A program made the position numbers and the translations under genes. A DNA stretch of 64,000 nt, from positions 291,643-355,642 of the forward strand of contig NZ_OMPS01000048.1 in the NCBI RefSeq assembly GCF_900313035.1. The letters run 5' to 3'. Position 1 is the stretch's first letter. The number at the start of each line of letters is the position of its first letter. Positions 29,159 through 37,591 of the stretch are shown one piece after another. Under the pieces are notes generated by a model that saw only the letters and a list, made by a program, of their open reading frames with translations, ran no database searches and had not been told where the DNA came from. This DNA is from Ruegeria sp. EL01 (GTDB lineage: Bacteria > Pseudomonadota > Alphaproteobacteria > Rhodobacterales > Rhodobacteraceae).

Positions 29159-30105
29159 TTACCACCCTGACAAACCAACAAGTTTCAGATCTATCAAAAT
29201 GGCGAGACATGTGGCTTGATATTGGCCTCTCCACTTCGCCTATAGATGAAGAGAGGGCAAAAGCCGCCGTCTGCAGGATGTATGAATGCGCAGATCTAAC
29301 ACCTCCATCTGTATTCATCTTTCTAGACAACCCGCAACAGGGCGCAATCGCCGCTGCGATGTTGAAAGATACGAAATTTGGGGATCAGGTCAGGGCTCAG
29401 GTCGGGGATCAGGTCTGGGATCAGGTCTGGGCTCAGGTCTGGGCTCAGGTCGGGGCTCAGGTCAGGGCTCAGGTCGGGGATCAGGTCTGGGACGCAGTAT
29501 TCGGCTCACACGACGCCTCATGGCTGTCATTTCATCACTATTTCAATTCTCATTTTGATCTGTCCGAAAAGGCCGTGGGGCTATTTGAGGTTGCTCAGGA
29601 GTGCGGTTGGGTTTGGCCCTTTGAAGGATGTGCCGTCATCACCAATCGACCCGAAGTTATTCAACTTAACGACGAAAAGCTGTTGCACTGTGAAGACGGT
29701 CCGGCAATTCGGTATCGTGACGGATTTTCCGTTCATGCATGGCGTGGGGTTCGAGTGCCTGGAAACTGGATTGAGGACCACGCCTCAATTGATGCATCTG
29801 AGATCCTGTCTTGCGAGAACGTCGAACAGCGGGCTGCGGGTGTGGCGATCCTTGGCATGGAGCGCATGCTTGATAGCCTTGATCACCGCATACTGGACAG
29901 TGACCCCGATCCGATGCACGGCGATTTGTTTGAAGTCCGCATTCCAGACCTGCCAGAACCCGGTCGTTTCCTGAAAGCCGAGTGCCCTCGTAACGGAACC
30001 ATTTTCGAGGGCGTCCCAAACGAAATCGGCACCGTGCTTGAAGCGCAGGCTTGGCGCGTCGGAATACCCGCATCTGAGTTCATCTACCCCACTGTCAGAA
30101 CCTAA
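29155..30105 (+). CDS. DUF6745-like protein with tetrapeptide repeats
   Basis: This 316-residue protein has a helical N-terminus, then nine tetrapeptide repeats of (D/A)QV(R/G/W) type at residues 77-112 ([16 protein letters not shown] and onward). A C-terminal domain reads [20 protein letters not shown] then [20 protein letters not shown], the core of DUF6745. I know no activity for this domain. The repeats are coded by a 12-bp tandem array. The gene sits among small early genes and may be cargo rather than core phage function. Confidence 0.65.
   Translation: MITTLTNQQVSDLSKWRDMWLDIGLSTSPIDEERAKAAVCRMYECADLTPPSVFIFLDNPQQGAIAAAMLKDTKFGDQVRAQVGDQVWDQVWAQVWAQVGAQVRAQVGDQVWDAVFGSHDASWLSFHHYFNSHFDLSEKAVGLFEVAQECGWVWPFEGCAVITNRPEVIQLNDEKLLHCEDGPAIRYRDGFSVHAWRGVRVPGNWIEDHASIDASEILSCENVEQRAAGVAILGMERMLDSLDHRILDSDPDPMHGDLFEVRIPDLPEPGRFLKAECPRNGTIFEGVPNEIGTVLEAQAWRVGIPASEFIYPTVRT
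29383..29490 (+). repeat. 12-bp tandem repeat array (9 units)
   Basis: Nine in-frame units of the form GMTCAGGTCNGG, varying at a few positions, code for (D/A)QV(R/G/W). Because the unit is a multiple of three, slippage would change copy number without breaking the frame. It is not a CRISPR array: there are no spacers. Confidence 0.8.
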
Positions 30106-30116
30106 GGAGAAACATC

Positions 30117-30464
30117 ATGACAGCCTTTGCACAGGGCGAGATTTACGCTCGCTACATTGACCAGCTTCCAGAAGGACTGGTGCCCTTTACCGAAAAGGAC
30201 GAGACCGGCGCGTGGATCATTAGCCACAGCGAAAGCGGCCACCATCACGTGATTGACGCACCGGGGGTCACAGTGATGGAGCGGACCACTGACGTGCCCG
30301 AGGGGATGCGTATCCTTTACGCCATTGTCGATGAGCCAACGAGCCTAAAGCAGAACGCGGCAAACGCGCACGAAGCACACGACATGACTCCAGGCATCTA
30401 TGAGATGCGTATCAGCCGGGAATTCGACCCATTCCTTCAGCAGGCCCGCCGTGTGGCCGACTGA
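30117..30464 (+). CDS. Conserved phage protein (SESGHHHVID motif)
   Basis: This 115-residue protein contains TGAWIISHSESGHHHVIDAP, a histidine-rich motif met in small proteins of several tailed phages, followed by a beta-rich part and a C-terminal FDPFLQQARRVAD. It could bind metal. Function is unestablished. A GGAGA site precedes the ATG. The 111-bp gap after it holds only a weak 37-codon GTG frame. Confidence 0.55.
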   Translation: MTAFAQGEIYARYIDQLPEGLVPFTEKDETGAWIISHSESGHHHVIDAPGVTVMERTTDVPEGMRILYAIVDEPTSLKQNAANAHEAHDMTPGIYEMRISREFDPFLQQARRVAD

Positions 30465-30575
30465 TTTCTCTTTCTGGGCCTCGGCAACGGGGTCCAGCGA
30501 CGGAACGCAGGACGGTCTGGGTGGCATGTACGTTATTGGCCCTCGTGGCCGTAGTGATTGTTAGGAGTGTTTGAG

Positions 30576-30794
30576 ATGAGACGAGAGCCAGAAAATCCGG
30601 CAGCATTCCCGGTGGACGTGGCGCATTACGGGCGTTTGATTGATCGAGGCATGACCTTGCGCGATTACTTAGCAGCACAGGTTCTAACGGGACTTTGCGC
30701 AAACAACGCATGGGACCAAAACGGTTGGACTGATCGGGCGCGTGCTGCATACGAAGCCGCTGACGCCATGCTCAAAGCACGGGGTGAGTCATGA
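30576..30794 (+). CDS. Small phage protein, unknown function
   Basis: ATG 30576, behind a weak purine-rich site, codes for 72 residues with MTLRDYLAAQVLTGLCANNA, a stretch seen in many small hypothetical phage proteins. It overlaps the next start by 4 bases. Confidence 0.5.
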   Translation: MRREPENPAAFPVDVAHYGRLIDRGMTLRDYLAAQVLTGLCANNAWDQNGWTDRARAAYEAADAMLKARGES

Positions 30795-31450
30795 CCGATA
30801 TCAGTAGAGACGCCGTTGAGCGGGTAATTGCGCAACTCAATGGTCATAGAGTTTCCAGCATAGAGAAAGGATTTCACGCCTCTTCGCTTTACGCGCAATC
30901 ATCCATTGATATGCTCGATGCCCTCCTATCCCGTGTCGAAGAGTTGGAGGCTCGCCCCGCTCCACATGCCAGCCGGGAAGCGAATTCCCAGCCATGGTGC
31001 AAAGATTGCGACGAAAACGTAATGCTCTGCGACCTTGGCCGATGCTTGGCATGCGGTTCAGCCGATTTGATCCACGTGACCACCCCCGCACCCAGCGCAC
31101 AGCCCGATCCCTACCCGGAGACGGAGAAACTTCGCGGCATGATTGGTGACCTTCTTCGCCTTGTGGTCCAGCCGCATCTGCATAGCAGACGGAGGGATGA
31201 GATAGTTAAACGCACCACTGCGGAACTTGGGTTGCCAGACGATATGGCCCAGCCTGAGCCCGACCCGGTGAAGGCGGCAGCGCGGGTGTTGTTAAACGAT
31301 GATATTGCTCTAAGGAAAATGGCCGCAGCGATGCACGATGGCCCGTTAATGGCTGATGACCACTGGTTTAGTGCATCCACCCCAGCAGGCGCTTGGTGCC
31401 TTGATATGGCTCGCGCCGCCCTGCGTTCCCTGTCGGAAGGAGGGGGGTGA
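30791..31450 (+). CDS. Phage protein with zinc-knuckle pair, unknown
   Basis: This 219-residue protein has a helical start, a CKDC ... CLACG pair around residues 72-92 suggesting a zinc site, then proline-rich linkers and a helical C-terminus (ARVLLNDDIALRKMAAAMHD). Such mosaic proteins are typical accessory genes. No function is assigned. It overlaps its neighbours by a few bases on both sides. Confidence 0.5.
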   Translation: MTDISRDAVERVIAQLNGHRVSSIEKGFHASSLYAQSSIDMLDALLSRVEELEARPAPHASREANSQPWCKDCDENVMLCDLGRCLACGSADLIHVTTPAPSAQPDPYPETEKLRGMIGDLLRLVVQPHLHSRRRDEIVKRTTAELGLPDDMAQPEPDPVKAAARVLLNDDIALRKMAAAMHDGPLMADDHWFSASTPAGAWCLDMARAALRSLSEGGG

Positions 31451-31752
31451 TGCGGATGCACGCTGAAACTTTAGATCGATATCGGGACGCAATCATGCAG
31501 GTTGTCCACGGAAACAACCAAGCACTTCTTTTAGAAGACCGCATGAGCGACGAGCAAAAGGCTGGGACATCCCTTTTGATGGCTGCAGCATCGGTTTCAT
31601 TCGCGGCTGCACTTGTGGCAAAAACCAAACCCCGATTGCGAAATGCACCTATGGACGCTCAGATTGAGGATTTGCTGAATCTATTGCGCGACACGCTCAT
31701 CCAAATTAAGCCCAATCTCAAAGCGGTACAGCCAGAGGACACCCCATCATGA
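31450..31752 (+). CDS. Helical phage protein, unknown function
   Basis: ATG 31450 overlaps the upstream stop; a GTG one codon earlier is possible. The 100-residue product is helical (DRYRDAIMQVVHGNNQALLL, then SVSFAAALVAKTKPRL). It has no clear membrane span and no known motif. The stop overlaps the next start. Confidence 0.5.
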   Translation: MRMHAETLDRYRDAIMQVVHGNNQALLLEDRMSDEQKAGTSLLMAAASVSFAAALVAKTKPRLRNAPMDAQIEDLLNLLRDTLIQIKPNLKAVQPEDTPS

Positions 31753-32231
31753 CCACGCACGACACAAAAGCGCCCGAGCGGACACCTAAGGGTATTGAGT
31801 ACTGGAAAGAATACGCCCTGAACCGTGAGGCTGAACGTGATGAGTGGAAGAAGGCATTCGGTCACATCTTATCTAGTGTTCCGCTGCCTGATGTCTTGCG
31901 AGCGTCTGCAACCGTTCAGGATACTATTGACTATTTGAGATCCGCCCTCGCCGAACGTGACGCACTGCAAGCCCGTCTGGATGCAGCTCGGAGGGTCAAG
32001 CCGCTGGTGTGGCGTAAAACAAATGAGCGATGTGTGTCAGCGGACGCGCCCGGATTTGCTGGTTATACGGTCTTCACAAGAGACGACGGATTGTTTTCTC
32101 TTAGAATGTCGTGGTCTCTGATGGCAACTGACGGGGTATTTGACACACAAGAAGAGGCCAAAGCAGCCGCTCAAGCCGACTACGAACGCCGCATCCTGTC
32201 CGCGCTGGCCGACCAACCGGAGGGGGAGTAG
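31749..32231 (+). CDS. Phage protein, unknown function
   Basis: This 160-residue protein has a charged N-terminal helix (YWKEYALNREAERDEWKKAF), a short coiled-coil-like stretch (RSALAERDALQARLDAARRV), and a beta-rich domain with FAGYTVFTRDDGLFSLRMSW. The C-terminal domain pattern recurs in phage accessory proteins. No activity is proposed. Confidence 0.5.
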   Translation: MTTHDTKAPERTPKGIEYWKEYALNREAERDEWKKAFGHILSSVPLPDVLRASATVQDTIDYLRSALAERDALQARLDAARRVKPLVWRKTNERCVSADAPGFAGYTVFTRDDGLFSLRMSWSLMATDGVFDTQEEAKAAAQADYERRILSALADQPEGE

Positions 32232-32411
32232 ATGTGCTTAAACAGGAAGTCTTTTAGTCGCGGCGCAGATGACGTCTTTCTCCTTCGGCCACTACGCAGA
32301 GCCTTCGAGGTGTTTTTGTACCGATGCTACCGTTGCGACGGTCAGCTAAGCACCTTTCGATCAAAGATATTTGATAGCCGCACTTGCGACAAGGAGCCAC
32401 CCCATGACTAA
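32232..32411 (+). CDS. Small basic Cys-containing protein (59 aa)
   Basis: ATG 32232 follows directly on the previous stop, with a GGGGAG site. The 59-residue product is basic and has a CYRCDG knuckle and a second TCDK, so a zinc site is possible. It overlaps the next start by 8 bases. Tight packing supports it as a gene. Confidence 0.45.
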   Translation: MCLNRKSFSRGADDVFLLRPLRRAFEVFLYRCYRCDGQLSTFRSKIFDSRTCDKEPPHD

Positions 32412-32715
32412 TACATTGGTAGAGCGGGACGGCAACCCGGATGCCTGGAAAGGCGAACACCTGATCAAGTCGCTGCCTAAGCGACTAGAGCCAGCGCGCG
32501 CGAAGATGCGCCCCCCACCTTCCCGCGGCCCACGTCGCCACCCACCAGAAGCAGTAACAGAGCGCCGAAAGAAGGTCACCAAACTGATTAAGAACGGGAT
32601 GACCGCCAGCGAGATAGGCAGAGTGGTGAAGGTTCCATCATCCACAGTCTACAAGGACGCTAAGGTTCTTGGTCTCAAGTGTCGGAGTGCGAAAAAGGAA
32701 GGTGATTGGTCATGA
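32404..32715 (+). CDS. HTH DNA-binding phage protein
   Basis: ATG 32404 starts a 103-residue, very basic protein whose C-terminal part is a resolvase-like HTH (RRKKVTKLIKNGMTASEIGR then VVKVPSSTVYKDAKVLGLKC). The N-terminal half is proline/arginine-rich. It may be a late or excision regulator. It overlaps the next start by 4 bases. Confidence 0.6.
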   Translation: MTNTLVERDGNPDAWKGEHLIKSLPKRLEPARAKMRPPPSRGPRRHPPEAVTERRKKVTKLIKNGMTASEIGRVVKVPSSTVYKDAKVLGLKCRSAKKEGDWS

Positions 32716-32897
32716 CCTATGAACACTATCTGCTGATATGGCTCTACATTTTTGGTGCAGCAGGATTTGGAACTGCAACGATCAGAACGACAACGAATAT
32801 ATCCGTTTTCGACTTCCTGATGATCGTAGCCTGGCCGATCACAATGCCGCTCTACATGATGCTTCGTCTTGTTTTCAATGAAATATTCGGCCGGTGA
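32712..32897 (+). CDS. Small membrane protein, two spans
   Basis: ATG 32712 codes for 61 residues with hydrophobic segments YLLIWLYIFGAAGFGTATI and VFDFLMIVAWPITMPLYMML, so it is likely an inner-membrane peptide. A holin-like role cannot be excluded, but no endolysin is next to it and it lies in the integration module. Confidence 0.5.
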   Translation: MTYEHYLLIWLYIFGAAGFGTATIRTTTNISVFDFLMIVAWPITMPLYMMLRLVFNEIFGR

Positions 32898-32914
32898 GAA
32901 AAGGCACCTGAACC

Positions 32915-33154
32915 ATGTCCCCGCTCTACGTCAAAGAAGAAACCATAGCGAAGATGCTAGGCCACAACGTCACGTGGCTTCGCTCTAACGCTGTGGCTTT
33001 GGAACGGCAGTATGGGTTACCGCCGATTGATCCGGCTGTCGGGATGCGGCACGTTGAAGCTGTTGAGGAATGGGCGCGCGAAAGAAACATCAGAAAATCT
33101 GAGCGTCCAGAGCGGTTGTCGGAAACCAACCAAGAGGACCTAAATGCTTTTTGA
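32915..33154 (+). CDS. Excisionase-like DNA-binding protein
   Basis: This 79-residue protein has a winged-helix/HTH start (SPLYVKEETIAKMLGHNVTW) and a charged tail. Its end overlaps the integrase start. Size and place are typical for the recombination directionality factor that turns integrase toward excision. No high-identity match is claimed. Confidence 0.6.
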   Translation: MSPLYVKEETIAKMLGHNVTWLRSNAVALERQYGLPPIDPAVGMRHVEAVEEWARERNIRKSERPERLSETNQEDLNAF

Positions 33155-34376
33155 TAAATCTCTGTGGGATGATTCAGATCCCACCTATGCGCCGTGCATC
33201 AAGCACCGCAAAGACCGAGGATCATACTTCTGGCGCCCTCCGAAAAAATACCTGGACGCCGGTTATGCGATCAAGACCTACAAGCTGGAAGGCACAGCGG
33301 GCGACGGCCGGGATATGGAACGCGCCCGCCACTGCCGTCTTCTCACCCGTGAAATGCTGGATTGGTTTGAAGGGGAAACAAACGGTCGCAAGCCTGGAAC
33401 ATGGGGCTGGCTAATCGGACGGTACGTCAGCGACGAATACAGTTCGATCCAAGAGGTCCAGCCATCCACCCGCAAGAAGTACAAGGAATGGATGAAGCGG
33501 ATCGAGAACGCGATAGGTGAAGTTCTCATCGATCAAACCGACTTCGAGCGCATGATGGGCTGGCGCAAGAACATGCAGGGCAACGGTCGCTCTGTCGACT
33601 ACATCAGCCGCTGGTTCACGCACTTCATGATTGTTGTATCGCACGGGATCAAAGCGGGTGACCCAGATACGCAGAGCCATTGCGTCAGGATCAAGACGAT
33701 CCGGGGCGAGATGCGCATCCAATCACCGGCAGCCCGTAGCCAGGCTATAACATGGGATCAGGTTGAGACCGTTGTCGCCGAGGCTGACAAGCGCGGCTGG
33801 CCCCAACTTGCCCTGTCCGTTCTGCTTCGCTTCGAGTTCATGCTTCGGGGTGTTGACGTGTATGGGGAATGGGAACCGGCCGAGGGTGGTAGAGGTGGCG
33901 TCCTGTTCGAACACAAAGGCACCGTCAAGCGCTGGGTCAAAGGCCTGACATGGGAGATGATAGCATCGGATGTATCCAGCTTTGAGAAGGTGATCAGCAA
34001 AACCGCGAAGTCCTTGCCAGAGCCCTACACCTTCGATCTGAATGATGTCCCTGATATCCGTCGGCGCTTGCTGTCGATCCCAGAGGCCGAGCGCGTTGGT
34101 CCGGTGATCAAGATGGATGACGGGCTGCCCCCACGTAGCGAGAAACTGACCAAACAGTTCAAGGCAATCGTTCGGGATCATCCCGATCTATCTGACGAGC
34201 TGCGTTTGTCGGACAACCGTTCAGGCGGGATCACCGAAAGCAAGGATCTGGTGGAACCGATGACGCTGCGGGATGCCGCTCAGCACAAGATGGTTTCAAC
34301 CACCGACCGCTATGTCAGGGCAAGATCAGCGGCCGCAAACAAAGTTGTCAGCTTGCGCCAAAAGAACCGTCAATAG
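33144..34376 (+). CDS. int: Tyrosine-type phage integrase
   Basis: This 410-residue protein has a basic N-terminal arm-binding domain, a core-binding domain with EWMKRIENAIGEVLIDQTDF, and a catalytic domain. The catalytic Arg is in LLRFEFMLRGVDVYGEW, the second box is SDNRSGGITES, and the end is AQHKMVSTTDRYVRARS, giving the His/Lys region and the nucleophile Tyr. This R...R-H-Y layout matches the integrase type common in Rhodobacterales prophages. It ends 55 bp before a tRNA-like 3' half, so that site is probably its attachment site. Confidence 0.88.
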   Translation: MLFDKSLWDDSDPTYAPCIKHRKDRGSYFWRPPKKYLDAGYAIKTYKLEGTAGDGRDMERARHCRLLTREMLDWFEGETNGRKPGTWGWLIGRYVSDEYSSIQEVQPSTRKKYKEWMKRIENAIGEVLIDQTDFERMMGWRKNMQGNGRSVDYISRWFTHFMIVVSHGIKAGDPDTQSHCVRIKTIRGEMRIQSPAARSQAITWDQVETVVAEADKRGWPQLALSVLLRFEFMLRGVDVYGEWEPAEGGRGGVLFEHKGTVKRWVKGLTWEMIASDVSSFEKVISKTAKSLPEPYTFDLNDVPDIRRRLLSIPEAERVGPVIKMDDGLPPRSEKLTKQFKAIVRDHPDLSDELRLSDNRSGGITESKDLVEPMTLRDAAQHKMVSTTDRYVRARSAAANKVVSLRQKNRQ

Positions 34377-34431
34377 CGCAATGATGAATACCACGAGCTT
34401 GAAACAAAACTATATTTGGGAAACTGTAACT

Positions 34432-34477
34432 CCCTCGCGGAGACGCACGCCTGGTTCGATTCCAGGGTCGCCCACCA
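34432..34477 (+). other. tRNA 3'-half, probable prophage attachment site (att)
   Basis: A full T arm (CCTGG-TTCGATT-CCAGG, 34450-34466), acceptor 3' strand GTCGCCC, discriminator A and CCA (to 34477) are present, but upstream bases do not give a D arm or 5' acceptor. It lies just past the integrase. Phages that integrate in tRNA genes leave such a 3' fragment at one end. The intact tRNA should be at the other prophage end, outside the window. Its identity is unresolved; an acceptor of this kind suits tRNA-Val among others. Confidence 0.65.
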
Positions 34478-34511
34478 TCTTCCAAAGATGAGTGACGATA
34501 GCAACCAGCCT

Positions 34512-35633
34512 TTAATTTGGCAGGCAGGGCCATTCATGGACAACCTGTTTGTCCCGGACCGCAAGCAGTGTGCCGAACTGGTTCAACACAGCCTCGCTTT
34601 GGCGGGGTCGAAGCAGGGCGATGTCGCCGGGTTGAGCGGATGTCGACATTGGACCGGTCCAGACCTCTTGATTGGTTGAGCGTCCGAAGACCGAAGAATA
34701 GGCGAACCCGTCGGGATAGACCGGATCGGCCATGTAATATCCACCAAAGATCGCGATATCGGTTTTCCGACGCGGCAGAAAATCAAGCCCTGGCAAGGCG
34801 TTGCCAGGCATGACCTTGAGAATCGGCGTTGCCAGATAAGCCGCAGGTCCGAAATTCTGTGTCGAGGCATGGTCGAAATCTGACGGCTTTACCAGAACTG
34901 AGCCAAAGGCGATCTCATTGGCGGACCCTGCCGCCTTGTAAGACTGAAAAGTCAGGCTGCCACCTGTATTCAGGCAAAGCTGAGAATTGGTCTCTGGAAG
35001 GGCGTCAGTAGCGCGACGATAGGCTTCAGCGCAGGATCGGCTGGCGCGGGATTTGAGAATTCCGGGCAACTTGGGCAAATGGGCCTCATACCCCATCAAT
35101 CCGCTGAGCCGGGCATGGGGGTGGGCGGTGACAGCCCGCGCGGCCTCGGCGACTTGGAGGGTTTTCATCCCGCCTCGGTGCAGGCCAATATCCACTTCGA
35201 ACGAAATCCGCAGCAGGGATTTGCTGTCCTCTGCAAGGACCAAATACTCCTGCAGGCGCTCCGGAGTGTCGATCAGCCACTGCACCCGGTCGGCAGCATC
35301 GGTGCATGCCGCCAGAATACGCGCGGCGGAACTGACCGGAAGCGGTTTGCCAATCAGATGGTCGGTTCCGGGTTCTGCCTTGAGCAACGCTGTCAGCATC
35401 GGCTCGGAAAACGTCATCAAACCAGACGTGGGGATCAGACGCCTGATATGGTCCAGCAGCGGCAGGCAAGGCAGCGATTTGGCCACCAGACGCCAATTGA
35501 GGTCGGGATCCGCCGCCGCCAATGCTGTGGCGCAATTGGCCTCGAGACGATCCAGATCGACAACTGTCACCGGCTGGTCAACGCCGTGGCGGCGCAGCGT
35601 GTCAGACAGTTGGGCTAGATACGGATCGCTCAT
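34512..35633 (-). CDS. Alanine-racemase-fold PLP enzyme (D-amino acid aldolase/deaminase-like)
   Basis: This 373-residue protein belongs to the fold-type III PLP family. It has TVVDLDRLEANC at the start, a PLP-Lys candidate in WRLVAKSLPCLPLL, HRGGMKTLQ and the C-terminal GYYMADPVYPDGF region. Close relatives are called amino-acid deaminase/aldolase or D-threonine aldolase-like; the substrate is unknown. It overlaps by 4 bases the FAD oxidase upstream, a pairing I recall from other bacteria, so the two may act on one substrate. Confidence 0.7.
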   Translation of the reverse strand: MSDPYLAQLSDTLRRHGVDQPVTVVDLDRLEANCATALAAADPDLNWRLVAKSLPCLPLLDHIRRLIPTSGLMTFSEPMLTALLKAEPGTDHLIGKPLPVSSAARILAACTDAADRVQWLIDTPERLQEYLVLAEDSKSLLRISFEVDIGLHRGGMKTLQVAEAARAVTAHPHARLSGLMGYEAHLPKLPGILKSRASRSCAEAYRRATDALPETNSQLCLNTGGSLTFQSYKAAGSANEIAFGSVLVKPSDFDHASTQNFGPAAYLATPILKVMPGNALPGLDFLPRRKTDIAIFGGYYMADPVYPDGFAYSSVFGRSTNQEVWTGPMSTSAQPGDIALLRPRQSEAVLNQFGTLLAVRDKQVVHEWPCLPN

Positions 35634-36877
35634 GGTTGAAACAGCCGGGACAACGCGGGGGTTAGAAACTTCCCGGTTGGGTCCAATTGCTCTCGCACCG
35701 CACAGAACCGGTCGAAATCCGGGTAAAGCCTGGACAAGTCAGAGTATGTCAAACTGTGCATCTTTCCCCAATGTGGTCGCCCCCCAGCTTCGACAAATAG
35801 CGGTTCGAGCGCGTCGAAATACCGGCTGTGATCTTCATGCGCATCGGTGTGAATTGCCACTGAAATGCGCCGCCCACCCTGAAACGGTGACAAACAGGCC
35901 GTATCGCCAGCGGTTTGGCGAACTTCGACGGGGAAATAGATATCCTTGTGGTCCCTCTCGAGTCGGCGAAACACTTCGACCAGCACATCGCTCGCCACGT
36001 CAGGGGGCAGGTGATATTCCATCTCTTTGAAACGCACGTGCCGGTCACTGCACAGGACACGCCAGCTTTCACCGACATAATCTTCTTCGGACTGGGCAAG
36101 TATCAACAATTTCAAAAACATCGCACGAAGGCGCGGACTGAGGCGCCCGGCATTTCGGGCCAGTTTCAGCACTTTGATCGCAATCATGTCCAAATCGCGC
36201 GGTGCCTTGGTTTCTGGTGCGTCACTCAGCGCATGACGGATTTCGACAGTCGCGCCGGTGAAGGGAATGTAGAAAAACTCAAAGTTGCGGTTTTCGTCCC
36301 AGTTTTGGTGCATCATGTCCAGACTGTCTTGCAGCCCGGCCAGTCGCACCTGACGGCGCAGGTTGTATTTGGGCACAACTTTGATGCACGCCTCGGTCAA
36401 CACCCCAAGCAACCCGAGAGTGACTTGGGCCATGTCCAGCGGGATATCTGCCGTGGTCAGGACGTCCCCCCCGGCTCCGACCAGCTTTGCAGCGGTAAGT
36501 TCAGCGGCGATGCTTGGCAGCTCCTGTCCGGTTCCATGGGTTGCGGTGGAGGCAGCACCCGCCAATGACTGGGCGTTGATGTCGCCCAGATTACGAAATG
36601 CAAAACCATGTTGCGCCAGCGCTAGCGAGAGATCTCGAAGACGCGCATTGGCGTTCACCCAAACCTGCCCGTCCTCGACAGACCCGACTGTGGGCATTTG
36701 CAGTTCCGACAGATCAAGAATGCGGTCTGCGCCCGCCACGATGGGCGTGAAGGAATGCCCTGCCCCGACAACCCGCAGATTTTGCGACTCAGAGACAGTG
36801 CTTTGCAACGCCGTCAGTGTCGCAGGCCGCGTCAGTTTTATGCTGGCAGTTTGATTGCCTGCCCAATTGGTCCACAT
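35630..36877 (-). CDS. FAD-linked aldonolactone oxidase family enzyme
   Basis: The start is set at ATG 36877 (MWTNWAGNQTASIKLTRPAT). The 415-residue protein has the VAO-type FAD domain (VVGAGHSFTPIVAGADRILD then HGTGQELPSI) and the ALO C-terminal domain ending HWGKMHSLTYSDLSRLYPDF. The HWGK motif is typical of D-arabinono-1,4-lactone oxidase and relatives, which oxidise sugars or polyols with oxygen. It overlaps the PLP enzyme gene by 4 bases. The real substrate cannot be read from the sequence. Confidence 0.8.
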   Translation of the reverse strand: MWTNWAGNQTASIKLTRPATLTALQSTVSESQNLRVVGAGHSFTPIVAGADRILDLSELQMPTVGSVEDGQVWVNANARLRDLSLALAQHGFAFRNLGDINAQSLAGAASTATHGTGQELPSIAAELTAAKLVGAGGDVLTTADIPLDMAQVTLGLLGVLTEACIKVVPKYNLRRQVRLAGLQDSLDMMHQNWDENRNFEFFYIPFTGATVEIRHALSDAPETKAPRDLDMIAIKVLKLARNAGRLSPRLRAMFLKLLILAQSEEDYVGESWRVLCSDRHVRFKEMEYHLPPDVASDVLVEVFRRLERDHKDIYFPVEVRQTAGDTACLSPFQGGRRISVAIHTDAHEDHSRYFDALEPLFVEAGGRPHWGKMHSLTYSDLSRLYPDFDRFCAVREQLDPTGKFLTPALSRLFQP

Positions 36878-36965
36878 AAAGCTTGTCCTCCCATCGCCGA
36901 GGATTGCAGCCCAAGCGGCGCGGAACAAGTCAGCATATCAGGACGTTACGTGACGTGATGGTCCC

Positions 36966-37487
36966 TTAAGCGGCCGCCTCTCGCAGAGCGGTGACGCGGT
37001 TTAGCCAATTTGCGATGGCTTGCACATCCGGGACAAGCTGTTCAGCCTCACCGCCAGTGAATTCGTGAAACTTTTCAGTATTCAATCCGTTCACGCCAAC
37101 CAGAACCGGGACGTCTTGCGCCAAGGCCTCGGCGATCACAGGACGAAACCCGCGCCCGTCTGCTTCGTGCTTGCCGAATTTATTGATGATCAGCAGCTGC
37201 GGGGCATCTTTCAACGAAGCGGTCACATATCCTACGGCTTGTTCCAGCGCAGCCGGATCCAGACGGCACCCTCGGGACTGGGTTCCCAAAGATTGCGAGA
37301 TTCGAATGGTTTCGCCGTCCGGCAGAACGCGGACATCCATGTCGCATTTGCTGTCGTCAGCACATTCCGTGTTGGTTTGAACCACCCCTGCCAAATGCGC
37401 GCCGTTGGCCAGCAAATGTTCGGCCACGGCACTTAGCAGTCGATCCGTCGCGCCGCGATCCGTAGTTGTGACATAGGCAAGATACAT
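36966..37487 (-). CDS. DUF2478 family protein
   Basis: This 173-residue protein fits DUF2478: MYLAYVTTTDRGATDRLLSA at the start, DMDVRVLPDGETIRISQSLG, and a P-loop-fold core LLIINKFGKHEADGRGFRPV. The family is related to THEP1-like NTPases and often lies near molybdenum-cofactor or ModABC genes; no such neighbour is seen here. Function is not established. Confidence 0.7.
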   Translation of the reverse strand: MYLAYVTTTDRGATDRLLSAVAEHLLANGAHLAGVVQTNTECADDSKCDMDVRVLPDGETIRISQSLGTQSRGCRLDPAALEQAVGYVTASLKDAPQLLIINKFGKHEADGRGFRPVIAEALAQDVPVLVGVNGLNTEKFHEFTGGEAEQLVPDVQAIANWLNRVTALREAAA

Positions 37488-37591
37488 TCAGAAACCCCAG
37501 TTCCTTCAAGACTGCTGATCCAGATAGCACGCCGACCGGCACCCCGCCACTTTTCTTTGCAATGTGCGTATGAAAACGGCTTGCGGAAAGG

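Noticed and set aside
29383-29490. Short regular repeats as a possible CRISPR array
   Set aside because: The 12-bp units are contiguous with no spacers and code for a tetrapeptide repeat.
30465-30575. A 37-codon GTG frame in the gap before 30576
   Set aside because: No ribosome-binding site and weak coding character; not enough to call a gene.
34378-34477. A complete tRNA gene next to the integrase
   Set aside because: T arm and acceptor 3' strand are fine, but no D arm or matching 5' acceptor precedes them; it is only the 3' half left at an attachment site.
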